Made by a program: the position numbers and the translations under genes
The notes under the pieces: model-generated
The model's database searches: none
Seen by the model: the letters and a program-made list of their open reading frames with translations, nothing else
What the model was told of the DNA's origin: nothing
Source: Treponema sp.
Lineage (GTDB): Bacteria; Spirochaetota; Spirochaetia; Treponematales; Treponemataceae
Length of the DNA stretch: 64,000 bases
Direction of reading: 5' to 3'
Assembly (NCBI GenBank): GCA_024402635.1
Contig: JAKSTJ010000003.1
Span: 1-64,000, forward strand
Part shown: piece by piece, positions 1-9,500 of the stretch
How the letters are laid out: every line of letters begins with the position of its first letter
How positions within the stretch are numbered: position 1 is the first letter of the stretch

Positions 1-49
1 ATAATATAATAACCCTAAAATTAACTATTTGCAACAATAACTACTATTA

Positions 50-820
50 CTAATCCACTTTAAATAAAGTAATTACATTCACTTTCTTTATTCCAAGATT
101 TTTTATCAATTTACAACAGGTTTCAATTGTGGCTCCTGTTGTACATACGTCATCAATTAAACAGACTTGTTCTGGTAATACCATTTTATTTCTTTTTAAT
201 TCTCTATTTATTTTCTTTATAGAAGAATTAGTATATCCAGAACCAATATTCATTAATCTGTTATTTTTATTTAATTTTTTTTGCTGTCCCATACTTTTTC
301 TTTCAAGAATGTTTAAAACTTTAAAATTATATTTATATTTTAATAATGAACATATTTCATCAATCTGGTCCCAGCCCTTTTCTTTTATTTTGCCTGGTCT
401 TGGCGGAACAGGAACAATTATTCTGTAATTAAAATGATTCAATACAGTAGAAAGAATTTGAGAATAAAACAATGAATAAGTCCTTAAATTCAAACTTTTC
501 CATAAATACATTAATTCTTTATTCCAAAGTCTGTAAGGAAAAATTGAAAAAATCGAATCAGAATGAGGAGCAACAACCTGGACTCTACATTCCATACAAT
601 TATTCTTTGTACCAATCAATTCTTTTCCACAGGAATTACATCGTTTATTTCTATAAATATATGCTTCTGAAAAATATATATTTTTACAATTTTTACAAAT
701 TTCTATAATTCCACAATTATTACCACAAATAAGACAATAATTTGGTCCTGAAAAAAATAATAGCAAACTTTGTAAAACATATTTCAAATATGTATTCATT
801 AAAAAAATAATTTTTCTCAT
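50..820 (-). CDS. comF: ComF family phosphoribosyltransferase-like protein
   Basis: This is a 256-residue ComF-family protein. The amino-terminal part holds two Cys pairs typical of the family's zinc ribbon (CLICGNNC...CKNC near residues 30-46 and CNSCGKEL...CMEC near 61-78). The carboxy-terminal half is a type I phosphoribosyltransferase fold with the PRPP-binding motif CLIDDVCTTGAT near residues 220-231. In naturally competent bacteria ComF helps import or process single-stranded DNA; in other bacteria, including spirochaetes, its role is unclear. It lies downstream of mutS on the same strand, beyond a hairpin terminator. The start at 820 has no clear ribosome binding site; a second ATG at 799 is an alternative. 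Confidence 0.85.
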   Translation of the reverse strand: MRKIIFLMNTYLKYVLQSLLLFFSGPNYCLICGNNCGIIEICKNCKNIYFSEAYIYRNKRCNSCGKELIGTKNNCMECRVQVVAPHSDSIFSIFPYRLWNKELMYLWKSLNLRTYSLFYSQILSTVLNHFNYRIIVPVPPRPGKIKEKGWDQIDEICSLLKYKYNFKVLNILERKSMGQQKKLNKNNRLMNIGSGYTNSSIKKINRELKRNKMVLPEQVCLIDDVCTTGATIETCCKLIKNLGIKKVNVITLFKVD

Positions 821-849
821 ACATATAATATGTTTTTAAAATAATAAAA

Positions 850-866
850 CCGGAAGTTTTTTCCGG
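850..866 (-). terminator. Intrinsic terminator after mutS
   Basis: A six-base-pair hairpin, CCGGAA at 850-855 and TTCCGG at 861-866, follows mutS. On the minus strand it is followed by a run rich in T (TTTTATTATTTT). A T-run also follows on the plus strand, so the hairpin could work in both directions, but no plus-strand gene precedes it. It separates mutS from comF. Confidence 0.75.
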
Positions 867-888
867 CTTTTTTTGATTTTTTTTTGTT

Positions 889-3486
889 TTATTGTCCTGA
901 AAGTTCCTTTTTCCATCTTACAAGGTTTTGCAGAGCTTCCATTGGTGTCATATTATTTAAATCCAGAGATAATATTTCTGAAATAATAATTTCTTCATCA
1001 CTAAATAAACCTGGAGTTTTTGGTTCCAAAAGTTTTTCTGTTTTTATTTCAACTTCCGGATTTAATAAAACTTTATTATAATCTTTTTGAATCTGTGCAA
1101 GTAATTCATTTGCACGATTAATTACTTCAGAAGGAATACCTGCTAATTTTGCAACATGAATACCATATGAATTTTCAGTAATTCCATCTTTTATTTTACG
1201 TAAGAATACAACTGAACCATTTTCTTCAGAAATTTCCAAACATAATTTTCTGATTTCAGGATGTTCCATTCTTGCCAGTTCATGATAATGAGTAGCAAAT
1301 AAAGTTTTACATTTTAAATTATTTATAAGATATTCAGAAACAGCTCTGGCAATTGCAAGACCATCTTCTGTTGAAGTACCACGTCCAATTTCATCCATAA
1401 TTACAAGAGATTTATTGGTTGCACCTCGGAGAATATTTGCTGTTTCCATCATTTCAACAAGGAAAGTAGATTCACCTTTTGCAAGATTATCGGACGCACC
1501 AACTCTACAGAAAATTCTATCTACAATACCAATTTTTGCTTTTTTAGCTGGAACATAAGAACCAGTTTGTGCAAGTAAAGCAATTAACGCGTTTTGTCTT
1601 AGATATGTACTTTTACCAGCCATATTTGGACCAGTTATTAAATCAAAAGATGGAATTCCTTCACCATCAGCACTTATTAAAGAATCATTTGAAACAAATT
1701 CTCCAATGGGAATATGATTTTCAACAACTGGATGGCGACCTTCTTTTACTTCAAATATTGTTGAATTTACAATTTCAGGTTTAACCCAATTATGTTCAAT
1801 TGCAGCATAAGCAAGGGAAGCAGAAACGTCAGTACCTGCAACTTCCTCTGAAATTTGAAGTAAGTATGGAATATATTCATGTAATGAATTTCTTATTTCA
1901 ACAAATAAATCTCTTTCTAATTCAAGAATTTTTGTTGAAGATTCGTTTAATTCTAATTCAAGAGACTGAAGTTTTTCTGTTGTATAACGATCTCCATTTA
2001 CTAAAGCTCTTCGCATAATAAAATGGGATGGTACAGAAGAAAGTTTACCTTTACTGACTTCAATAAAATATCCAAAAGCATTGGTATATTTAATTCTTAA
2101 AGTAGGAATTCCAGTTGCATCTTTCTCTTCCTGTTCATATTTAGCAAGAACCTGATTAAAATTATCATGAATTTCCCGCCAATGATCCAGTTCTTCTGAC
2201 CAGCCTTTTTTAATAATTCCACCTTCTGTTAATGAAGTAGAAGGTTCATCTAAAATTGCATTTTCAATTAATCCAATTATTTTCTCTGAATTTTCAGATG
2301 AAATGAATGAAAAATCAAAATGATCTAAATAATTTTTTATTTTCACCCATGATTTTAAACTTTCTTTTAAAGCCTGTAAATCTTTTGGATGAGCTCTATC
2401 CATTGCAATTCGACCAGCCAAACGCTCAATATCTAAGATAGATGCAAGATCGTTTCTAGTTTTATTTAACAAATTAGAGTCTTTATAAAAAGCAGAAATC
2501 TTATCCTGCCGTTCAACAATTTGATTTAAATTTGTTAATGGAAATAACAACCAGTTTCTTAATAATCTGGAACCCATGGAAGTTTTAGAAAAATTAACAC
2601 ATTCAAAAAGTGTATATTGCCAGGTTCCATCTCTCATATTTTCTGTAATTTCCAGATTTTTTCTAGAAGAATCATCCATCATTAAGAATTCTGAATCTGA
2701 ATAAATTTGTATAGAACTGATATGAGGTATTTTTGCATTTGTTGTTTTATCCAGATAATCAAGTAAAAAACCTGCTGGTACAATTTCCGCAGAATTATCT
2801 TCCAGACCAAAGGATTTTAAAGAAACTGTATTAAATTGATTTATTAATTTTTTGTAGGATACATCATAAGAAAAATCCCAATCGGGATAATATGAAACCG
2901 ACATATCTGTATGAGATGCCAGAACATTCTGAATATCTTTATTTTGCTTAAGAGATAATGGTAATAAAAATTCTCTTGGAGAAGCTCTGTTAAGTTCTTT
3001 TGAAAAATTTTCATACATTTTAGAAGCAATCCAAGAGGTTGCTTTAAAGGAAGCTGTAGAAACATCTATAAAAGCAAAACCTACCCTTCCTTTAAAAATT
3101 GACAATGCAGCCAAGTAATTTGCTTTACTATCTTCAAGATATTCCTGTTCAACCGCTGTTCCTGGTGTAATAATTTCAACTACTTTTCGTTCAGCAATTC
3201 CTTTTCCACCTTTTGGAATTTCACCAACCTGTTCACAAATTACAATTTTTTTACCAAGACGCAATAATCTGGCAATATATACCTTTGCAGCGTGATAAGG
3301 AATACCACACATTGGTTGAGAAGCTCTATGTGTTAAAGTGAGATTTAAAAGACGAGAGACTTCTACAGCGTCCTCATTGAACATCTCGTAGAAGTCACCT
3401 AATCTGAAAAAAACTACTTCTTCTTTATAGTTCTGTTTCACCGACAGGTATTGAACCATCATCGGTGTCAGATTTTGATTATCCAT
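889..3486 (-). CDS. mutS: DNA mismatch repair protein MutS
   Basis: This 865-residue protein recognises base mismatches and small loops and starts methyl-independent mismatch repair. The amino terminus carries the mismatch-binding signature (MMVQYLSVKQNY..VVFFRLGDFYEMF), with the Phe-x-Glu mismatch wedge in the segment DFYEMF. Core, lever and clamp domains follow. The ATPase domain shows Walker A (TGPNMAGKSTYLRQ, near residue 615), Walker B (LVIMDEIGRGTS) and the conserved FATHYHEL. Length is normal for the family. Its ATG overlaps the stop of the upstream skp gene (TAATG), so translation is probably coupled. The order tamB-bamA-skp-mutS is conserved in Treponema pallidum. Confidence 0.98.
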   Translation of the reverse strand: MDNQNLTPMMVQYLSVKQNYKEEVVFFRLGDFYEMFNEDAVEVSRLLNLTLTHRASQPMCGIPYHAAKVYIARLLRLGKKIVICEQVGEIPKGGKGIAERKVVEIITPGTAVEQEYLEDSKANYLAALSIFKGRVGFAFIDVSTASFKATSWIASKMYENFSKELNRASPREFLLPLSLKQNKDIQNVLASHTDMSVSYYPDWDFSYDVSYKKLINQFNTVSLKSFGLEDNSAEIVPAGFLLDYLDKTTNAKIPHISSIQIYSDSEFLMMDDSSRKNLEITENMRDGTWQYTLFECVNFSKTSMGSRLLRNWLLFPLTNLNQIVERQDKISAFYKDSNLLNKTRNDLASILDIERLAGRIAMDRAHPKDLQALKESLKSWVKIKNYLDHFDFSFISSENSEKIIGLIENAILDEPSTSLTEGGIIKKGWSEELDHWREIHDNFNQVLAKYEQEEKDATGIPTLRIKYTNAFGYFIEVSKGKLSSVPSHFIMRRALVNGDRYTTEKLQSLELELNESSTKILELERDLFVEIRNSLHEYIPYLLQISEEVAGTDVSASLAYAAIEHNWVKPEIVNSTIFEVKEGRHPVVENHIPIGEFVSNDSLISADGEGIPSFDLITGPNMAGKSTYLRQNALIALLAQTGSYVPAKKAKIGIVDRIFCRVGASDNLAKGESTFLVEMMETANILRGATNKSLVIMDEIGRGTSTEDGLAIARAVSEYLINNLKCKTLFATHYHELARMEHPEIRKLCLEISEENGSVVFLRKIKDGITENSYGIHVAKLAGIPSEVINRANELLAQIQKDYNKVLLNPEVEIKTEKLLEPKTPGLFSDEEIIISEILSLDLNNMTPMEALQNLVRWKKELSGQ

Positions 3487-4031
3487 TATTTTTTCAAGCC
3501 TAATTCTTTAATTACATCATTAGTAATATCAACAGATGGACTGAACCAAAGAATAGCATTAGATTCCTGTAAACTTAAAACCATTGAATATCCGCCTTCA
3601 GCAGCAACTTTTCCTAAAGTCTTATAAAGTTTTTTATAGAAATCATCATCACGCTGCATCTGAGTAAGTAATGCTTCAAGTTCAATATTCTTTGTATTTG
3701 TATATTCTGTTAAATATTCAGTTTTTTTAGTAATTTCAGCCTGAATTCTCATAGCTTCTGCTGAATTACCAGCTTTTTCCTGAGCAACTTTCTGTGATTT
3801 AAGATCACGTAATTCTTCAGTTCTTTTTGCAATTTCTGCCTGGAACTGCTGCTTTTTCTTTTCATAATTTCTGATTTTTTCAGAATTTTTATAGAAAGAG
3901 CTATAAATTTTTGATGTATCTACTACAGCGAATTTTGTAATCTGATTATTTTTCTGCTGTGCAAATCCATTTGAAACGAATAATGCAAAAAGTGCACATA
4001 CTACTAATAAAATTTTGTTTGTTTTCTTCAT
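3486..4031 (-). CDS. skp: OmpH/Skp-like periplasmic chaperone
   Basis: This is a 181-residue exported protein of the OmpH/Skp family, which holds unfolded outer-membrane proteins in the periplasm and hands them to BamA. A signal peptide spans about residues 1-24 (ends SNGFAQ). The middle is a long charged coiled coil (about residues 50-120, rich in K, E and Q), as expected for the tentacle helices of Skp. A good ribosome binding site, GAGAGGT, lies 9 bases before the ATG. It sits directly downstream of bamA, its usual partner. Length matches the family. Confidence 0.9.
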   Translation of the reverse strand: MKKTNKILLVVCALFALFVSNGFAQQKNNQITKFAVVDTSKIYSSFYKNSEKIRNYEKKKQQFQAEIAKRTEELRDLKSQKVAQEKAGNSAEAMRIQAEITKKTEYLTEYTNTKNIELEALLTQMQRDDDFYKKLYKTLGKVAAEGGYSMVLSLQESNAILWFSPSVDITNDVIKELGLKK

Positions 4032-4080
4032 TGTCTAATACCTCTCATAAAGAAATTATTTATTTTTAAGCAATTAACGC

Positions 4081-6489
4081 TTATTTATTTGTAATATTAA
4101 ATGACAGTACAAACTGGAATGGATTATCAGCCCACTGAGGTTTACCATCAACAAAATTATATCTGAATGCAAACAGTAAATGAATTGGGAACTGTGGAAT
4201 AAGGAATCTGATTCCTGGTCCAAAACTGAAATAGAAATCATTTATACTTAAATCTGTAAGCATTTCACTAAAATCAGGTTTTACAACTACTGCATCGTGG
4301 AATAAATCAACACCAAGCATTCCTGGTACTACAGGAACTCTAAATTCTATATTAGAACTCCACATTGCCTGTCCTTTTGCAGTTGAATTTCTATATAATT
4401 CTGTCCAACCACGACCATTGAACATACCATCAATATAAAGTCTGTTTGAATCAGTAATAGTAGTATCAGGAGTTGGAATTAATAATGAAAGTCCTGTATA
4501 ACCAGCTAAAATACCTTTGAAATTCCATTTATCTGAAACAGGAATATCAAATAATGTATGATATGCTTCAAGTTTTGTATCACTCTTTAAGAAGAATTCT
4601 TTTTCCAATCCAGGAATTAAACCGTACCAACCCAATCGTTCACTGGCAAACCATCCTTCAGAAGGATCATAATTAATATTTCTTCCATCAACAGAAACAC
4701 TTGCCCAAAGAGTATTTAAAACACCCCATCTGTTGGCAAAAGTAGAAATACCTAAATCTGTTGGAGTATATAAAGTTTCATCATATTCATAATTTGTAAG
4801 AGAATTACTGATACCAGCAGTTGCTGAAATAATAGCAAAATCAGGTGTCCATCTTCTTGAAATTGCAGAACCTAATGAAGCTGTCCAACCTGTATAATTC
4901 ATATAGTAATAATACTGATCAAGAGTTAAATCAGGATTAAACATATTCAACTGGGCATATGACTGTTTATGTGCAAATGACAATGACTGACTGAATGCAA
5001 TAGGTAAATCAAACAACCAGTTTTGACCATAAGTCAAATCAATAGACTGTTCATTTTTTGCAATATTCAATGATGCAGAAATAGATTTTCCTTCACCAAA
5101 AAGATTTGAATTCTGTACACTTGCATATAAAGAAATAGGAATATCATTAGGATCTGTGATTCCAGAGAAAGTCATACCAAAATTCAAGGTTGTTGTAGAC
5201 TGTTCTTCAACGCTAAATACTAAATCTACTAAATCTGCTTCAGAACCCTGCTGTAAATCAGGAATTACATTTGAGAAATACTGCAAGTTATATAAGTTTC
5301 TTACACCATTAATAACTTTATCTCTTGAGAATACATCTCCTTCTTCAAGTGGAATTTCTCGTTTAATTACATAATCTTTTGTTTTTGTATTACCTTTTAC
5401 AATAATATTTTTAATATGGCTTCTTGTACTTTCACGAATCATAATATTATAAGAAATCAGTTTTTTTTCTGAATCCTTATTTGGGACAGGATAAACAACA
5501 GTTGCCATGTATCCGTTTTCAACATAAAGAGATTGAATTGCTGCAATACCTTCTTCAAAACGTACACTATCAAAAATAGCCCCTGACTGAAGTTTTACAC
5601 AAGAAAGAATTTTATCTGTATCAAAAATTGAATTTCCAGTAACAGTTACACCATTGTAAAGATACTGAGAACCTTCTTTAATAATGAAAGTAATTGTCAT
5701 TTCCTGACGAGCTTTTTCAGCATTAAAATTAGTCTCAATTTTTACATCAGGAATTTCAACATCTACGTAACCTCTTTCTCTATAATAATTCAATATTACG
5801 TGTTTATCATATTCCAGTAATGATGATTGAAATGCTCCGTCATTAAAAAAGCCAACTTCCTTTAATTGAAGTCTGCTTTTCAAAGCTCTTTCAGATACAA
5901 TTGTATTTCCAGAAAATTTAATTGAATTAATAACAGTATTTGCACCTTCATTAATAACAAAGGTAACAATAAAACCATTATTTTTTTCTTCCAATTTATG
6001 AGAAACTTTTACATCAGCATAACCCTTTTCAATGTAATGATCTCTAAGTAAACGTTCATCGATTAAAACTTTATTTTCAACAAAAATGTCAGAAGTTTTA
6101 ATTTTTATTACATCACGTAATTCGCCATTTCTGATTTTTTGATTTCCCACAAAATTTATTGCTGTAATTATAGGACGCTCAGTTACAACAAATTTTACAA
6201 GTACTGTATCTGCATTTTTAGGATCGTGTTCTGCATATGGTTCAATATCAAGAAACATGTCCATTGAATACAAACGGTCCAGCATTTCGGTATAAACTGA
6301 TTCTGTAAATGGATCTCCAATATAAGTATTTAAGATTGCTGTTAAATCAGATTTTTTTATATTTTTTAACCCTTCAAACTCAACTTTTGAAATTGGTTTA
6401 TCCCAGAACCAATCACTATCCTGCGCATTCAGGCTGAACAGAGTAATAAAGAGGAAAATAATCACAGAAAAAAAACTGCGACGCTGCAT
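4081..6489 (-). CDS. bamA: Outer membrane protein assembly factor BamA
   Basis: This 802-residue Omp85 protein inserts beta-barrel proteins into the outer membrane. Residues 1-22 form a signal peptide (ends SLNAQ). About residues 30-425 hold successive POTRA domains, visible as repeated patterns such as VEFEGLKNIKK, INFVGNQKIRNGEL, IKFSGNTIVSERAL, VTVTGNSIFDTDK and IIVKGNTKTKDYV, which makes five. The rest is the 16-strand barrel, including a surface loop region near GMFNGRGWTELYRN with the conserved RG pair. The last residue is Lys, not the aromatic residue typical of proteobacterial barrels. A strong ribosome binding site (CAGGAG) precedes the ATG. It is the orthologue of T. pallidum TP0326 by context. 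Confidence 0.96.
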   Translation of the reverse strand: MQRRSFFSVIIFLFITLFSLNAQDSDWFWDKPISKVEFEGLKNIKKSDLTAILNTYIGDPFTESVYTEMLDRLYSMDMFLDIEPYAEHDPKNADTVLVKFVVTERPIITAINFVGNQKIRNGELRDVIKIKTSDIFVENKVLIDERLLRDHYIEKGYADVKVSHKLEEKNNGFIVTFVINEGANTVINSIKFSGNTIVSERALKSRLQLKEVGFFNDGAFQSSLLEYDKHVILNYYRERGYVDVEIPDVKIETNFNAEKARQEMTITFIIKEGSQYLYNGVTVTGNSIFDTDKILSCVKLQSGAIFDSVRFEEGIAAIQSLYVENGYMATVVYPVPNKDSEKKLISYNIMIRESTRSHIKNIIVKGNTKTKDYVIKREIPLEEGDVFSRDKVINGVRNLYNLQYFSNVIPDLQQGSEADLVDLVFSVEEQSTTTLNFGMTFSGITDPNDIPISLYASVQNSNLFGEGKSISASLNIAKNEQSIDLTYGQNWLFDLPIAFSQSLSFAHKQSYAQLNMFNPDLTLDQYYYYMNYTGWTASLGSAISRRWTPDFAIISATAGISNSLTNYEYDETLYTPTDLGISTFANRWGVLNTLWASVSVDGRNINYDPSEGWFASERLGWYGLIPGLEKEFFLKSDTKLEAYHTLFDIPVSDKWNFKGILAGYTGLSLLIPTPDTTITDSNRLYIDGMFNGRGWTELYRNSTAKGQAMWSSNIEFRVPVVPGMLGVDLFHDAVVVKPDFSEMLTDLSINDFYFSFGPGIRFLIPQFPIHLLFAFRYNFVDGKPQWADNPFQFVLSFNITNK

Positions 6490-6516
6490 AAATAAACTCC
6501 TGCATCAATTTTTTAA

Positions 6517-9500
6517 TTAAAATTTAAAATCCCAAGATAAAGAAAGCGAATTAGCAGGAACATATTGACCTGCCATAAGGGCTTTAATATCAGGTGCCAT
6601 ATTCCATCTGATATTTGCAATTGGCAGTTCTAATTCTAGACCAAATTCCGGCTGAAACAACAAACCATTTGCTTTTGTAGGATCTGTTACTTTACCATTC
6701 TCCAATGAGAAAGCAAATAAAGCATCTACATACAAATTACTACCAAGGTATTTACCCATATAAACAGTTGAATTATCTAAAAAGTTACCAATTGAAATAT
6801 CATCTTTTGATAAATTTCCAGAAGTTCCCATGTCAAGGGTATTTTGTACAACATTTGTTCTTATAGAGAATATATCAAAATTCATAAAATCTCGCAACTT
6901 GTTTTCCAGACCACGAATAACGGTAGATTGGAAAGCATAATCTGCCCCGGAAATCAGAATATCACCTACACTATCTGCATCAGCCACAATAATCTGACCA
7001 AGTAAATCCATAATTTCCCGTTCCGACTTTGCAGGGGTTGAAGTAAATCTAGGATTTAAATCTTTTAAGTACTGGTTTTCTGCTGATAAAATAATTGTTA
7101 CATTTTTACCTTTAGAATCTCTTTCTCTTGTTTCTGCACGTAAATTTACAAGAGGATTTGATAAATCTGAAGAATTAAATTTAATTTCACCATCTTTAAT
7201 ATAGAAACTTCTATTTAAGTATGAAATATCACCTGTCTTTATTTTTAATCCACCTTGAATATCATAGAAATTACTTTCACTTTCCATATTAATTCCAATA
7301 CGGGTATTAGGTGCAAAAATACATCTTAAAATCGGATTAAAATTCAACATGACATGAGTACCTAAAATTACATTTAAATCAGTTCTAAAACCAACCTTTG
7401 ATTTTGGTTTAGTTTCTTTTGATGTTTTATCTGCAGGCTTAGAAGAAGTGGCAGCAGTTGTAATATCAGACAGATTTGAAACAATACTAATATTTTCACC
7501 AATAACATTACCGCTAATATCCCAGATAAAATCAGAATAAGACATTAATAATTCTGCGCCAATTTCCCCAGAAATATTTACAAATGGAGTCTTAAGCTTT
7601 AAAGGTATATGTTTACCTTTAAGAGTTGTTAATTTTGCCTCAATACTATCCATCTTCCATTTATCAAGGAAGATTTTTGCACCAAGATTAAAACTAGGTT
7701 TATTATTTAATAAATAAGTATCATCTCTTAAAGTAAGTTCATTATTCGCTGCTGCAATTAAAAGTTTTTCAGTTGAAAGTACTTCACTAAATACACTTGG
7801 AATATAGATTTTTGGCTCTGTAATAGATAAAGCACCTCTAAATTCAGGAGTATCAAATGATCCTGAAAGTGCTATTGAACCTTTTAAAATACCATTTTTA
7901 ATTTCAAGCGCATTATTAACATCAACATAACTTATTAATTCTTTAAGATCTACATTAACATTCAATAACTTAATAAGCAGATTTTCAGGGGAAACATTTC
8001 CTTCAAGATTAAATGACATTATACCGGTTGAATTTACAGAACCATATATATCACCAGTTGCAGGTACAAAAGTTCCAACCAAACCAAGATTTTCAGATGA
8101 GAAAATTGAAATCAGATCTTTAGAATATGAAGCGGTAATATCAAATGCAAGTTTTTTCTTTAGCATTTTACTTTTTATCTGATCACAGGATATAGTTACA
8201 AGGAATGATTCAGGAGCAAAACTTCCTTCCGGTATATAAGAATCATACATCTTGATTGATAATGGAATATAGAACCCCTCACCGTTTGAACCGGATTCAA
8301 TATTAGCATTAAACTTACCTGTCATTGTAGAAATATCCATTGCTCCAGAGAAATTCTTAATCTCCATTTGAGCAAGGTTAATCTTAAACCGGTCTACAGA
8401 AAGAATTTTATCTTCAAGTAAAAAGGCTCCTGTACCTATAAGAAGATCATTTCCCAAAAGAATACTGAATTTTTCAATATCAATTACTCCGTAAGGATTG
8501 CTTAATGGACCTGTAACAGAAACACTACCAGAGAATTCATTATCATCATGTTTTAAACTCATGAAGCGATTTAAATTAAAATGTTTTATATCAAGTTTTG
8601 TATCAAGATAAATAGAATCCAGAATTCTGCTATCACCAAAAGCAATTTTATCCGGATTATTTACAGAAGCAGTCAGAATAAATTTTTCATCAGAAAGCTG
8701 ATTTTCTACATTAAACTGTAATTCAAGATTCTCAAATCCATTATCCCCAAAGGTATATGAAGCATCAGCATAACCAGTCATTGCAGAAACATCGTCGGTA
8801 TAAACAATAGATTCCAGTTTTGCTCCATATTTTGTACCACGACCTGTTAAAAGTAATTTAGGTTCATCTGGAGAGCCTTTTCTATTATCTTTAATTTCCA
8901 GTCTGGCAACATTTACATCAGGGCCATTTTCATTATCCATTGTAAAATATGTATCAAGAGAGAATAAAAGATTTATTTTATCAAATACAATAGGAAGACT
9001 GTCTATATAAAGTTCTCCAGTCAAAGGTTTATTTGAACCATAACGAACTTCTGCATTTACCCCGTAATCACCGTTTACTGTAATAAGTTCAGGCATAATA
9101 GATCCAGACAAATGATATGGTATTCCAGAGAAAACTACATCCAGCATAAAATAACCATCTTTTGTTTTGGGATTCATATCAAATGAACCTTCCATATCTA
9201 CAGCATATTTTCCAAAAATCAAATTAAACTTATTTATCTGAACAGATTGACCATTTCCATTGGCAGATACAAATAAATATTGATTTTGATCTTCAGTTGT
9301 ATTAGCAACAATTACATATGGAACATTATAAGAAATAGATTTCAAATCCGAAGATACATAAATATCTCCAGAAAATTTATATGGCTGGGCAAAATTTTCA
9401 ATTCCAGATAAACCGGCACTGGCATCTGAGTCTAATAATTCCCTTACATAACCTACCGTACTACCAATTGATAAACTGTCAATTGTTACGTTTGCCTGAG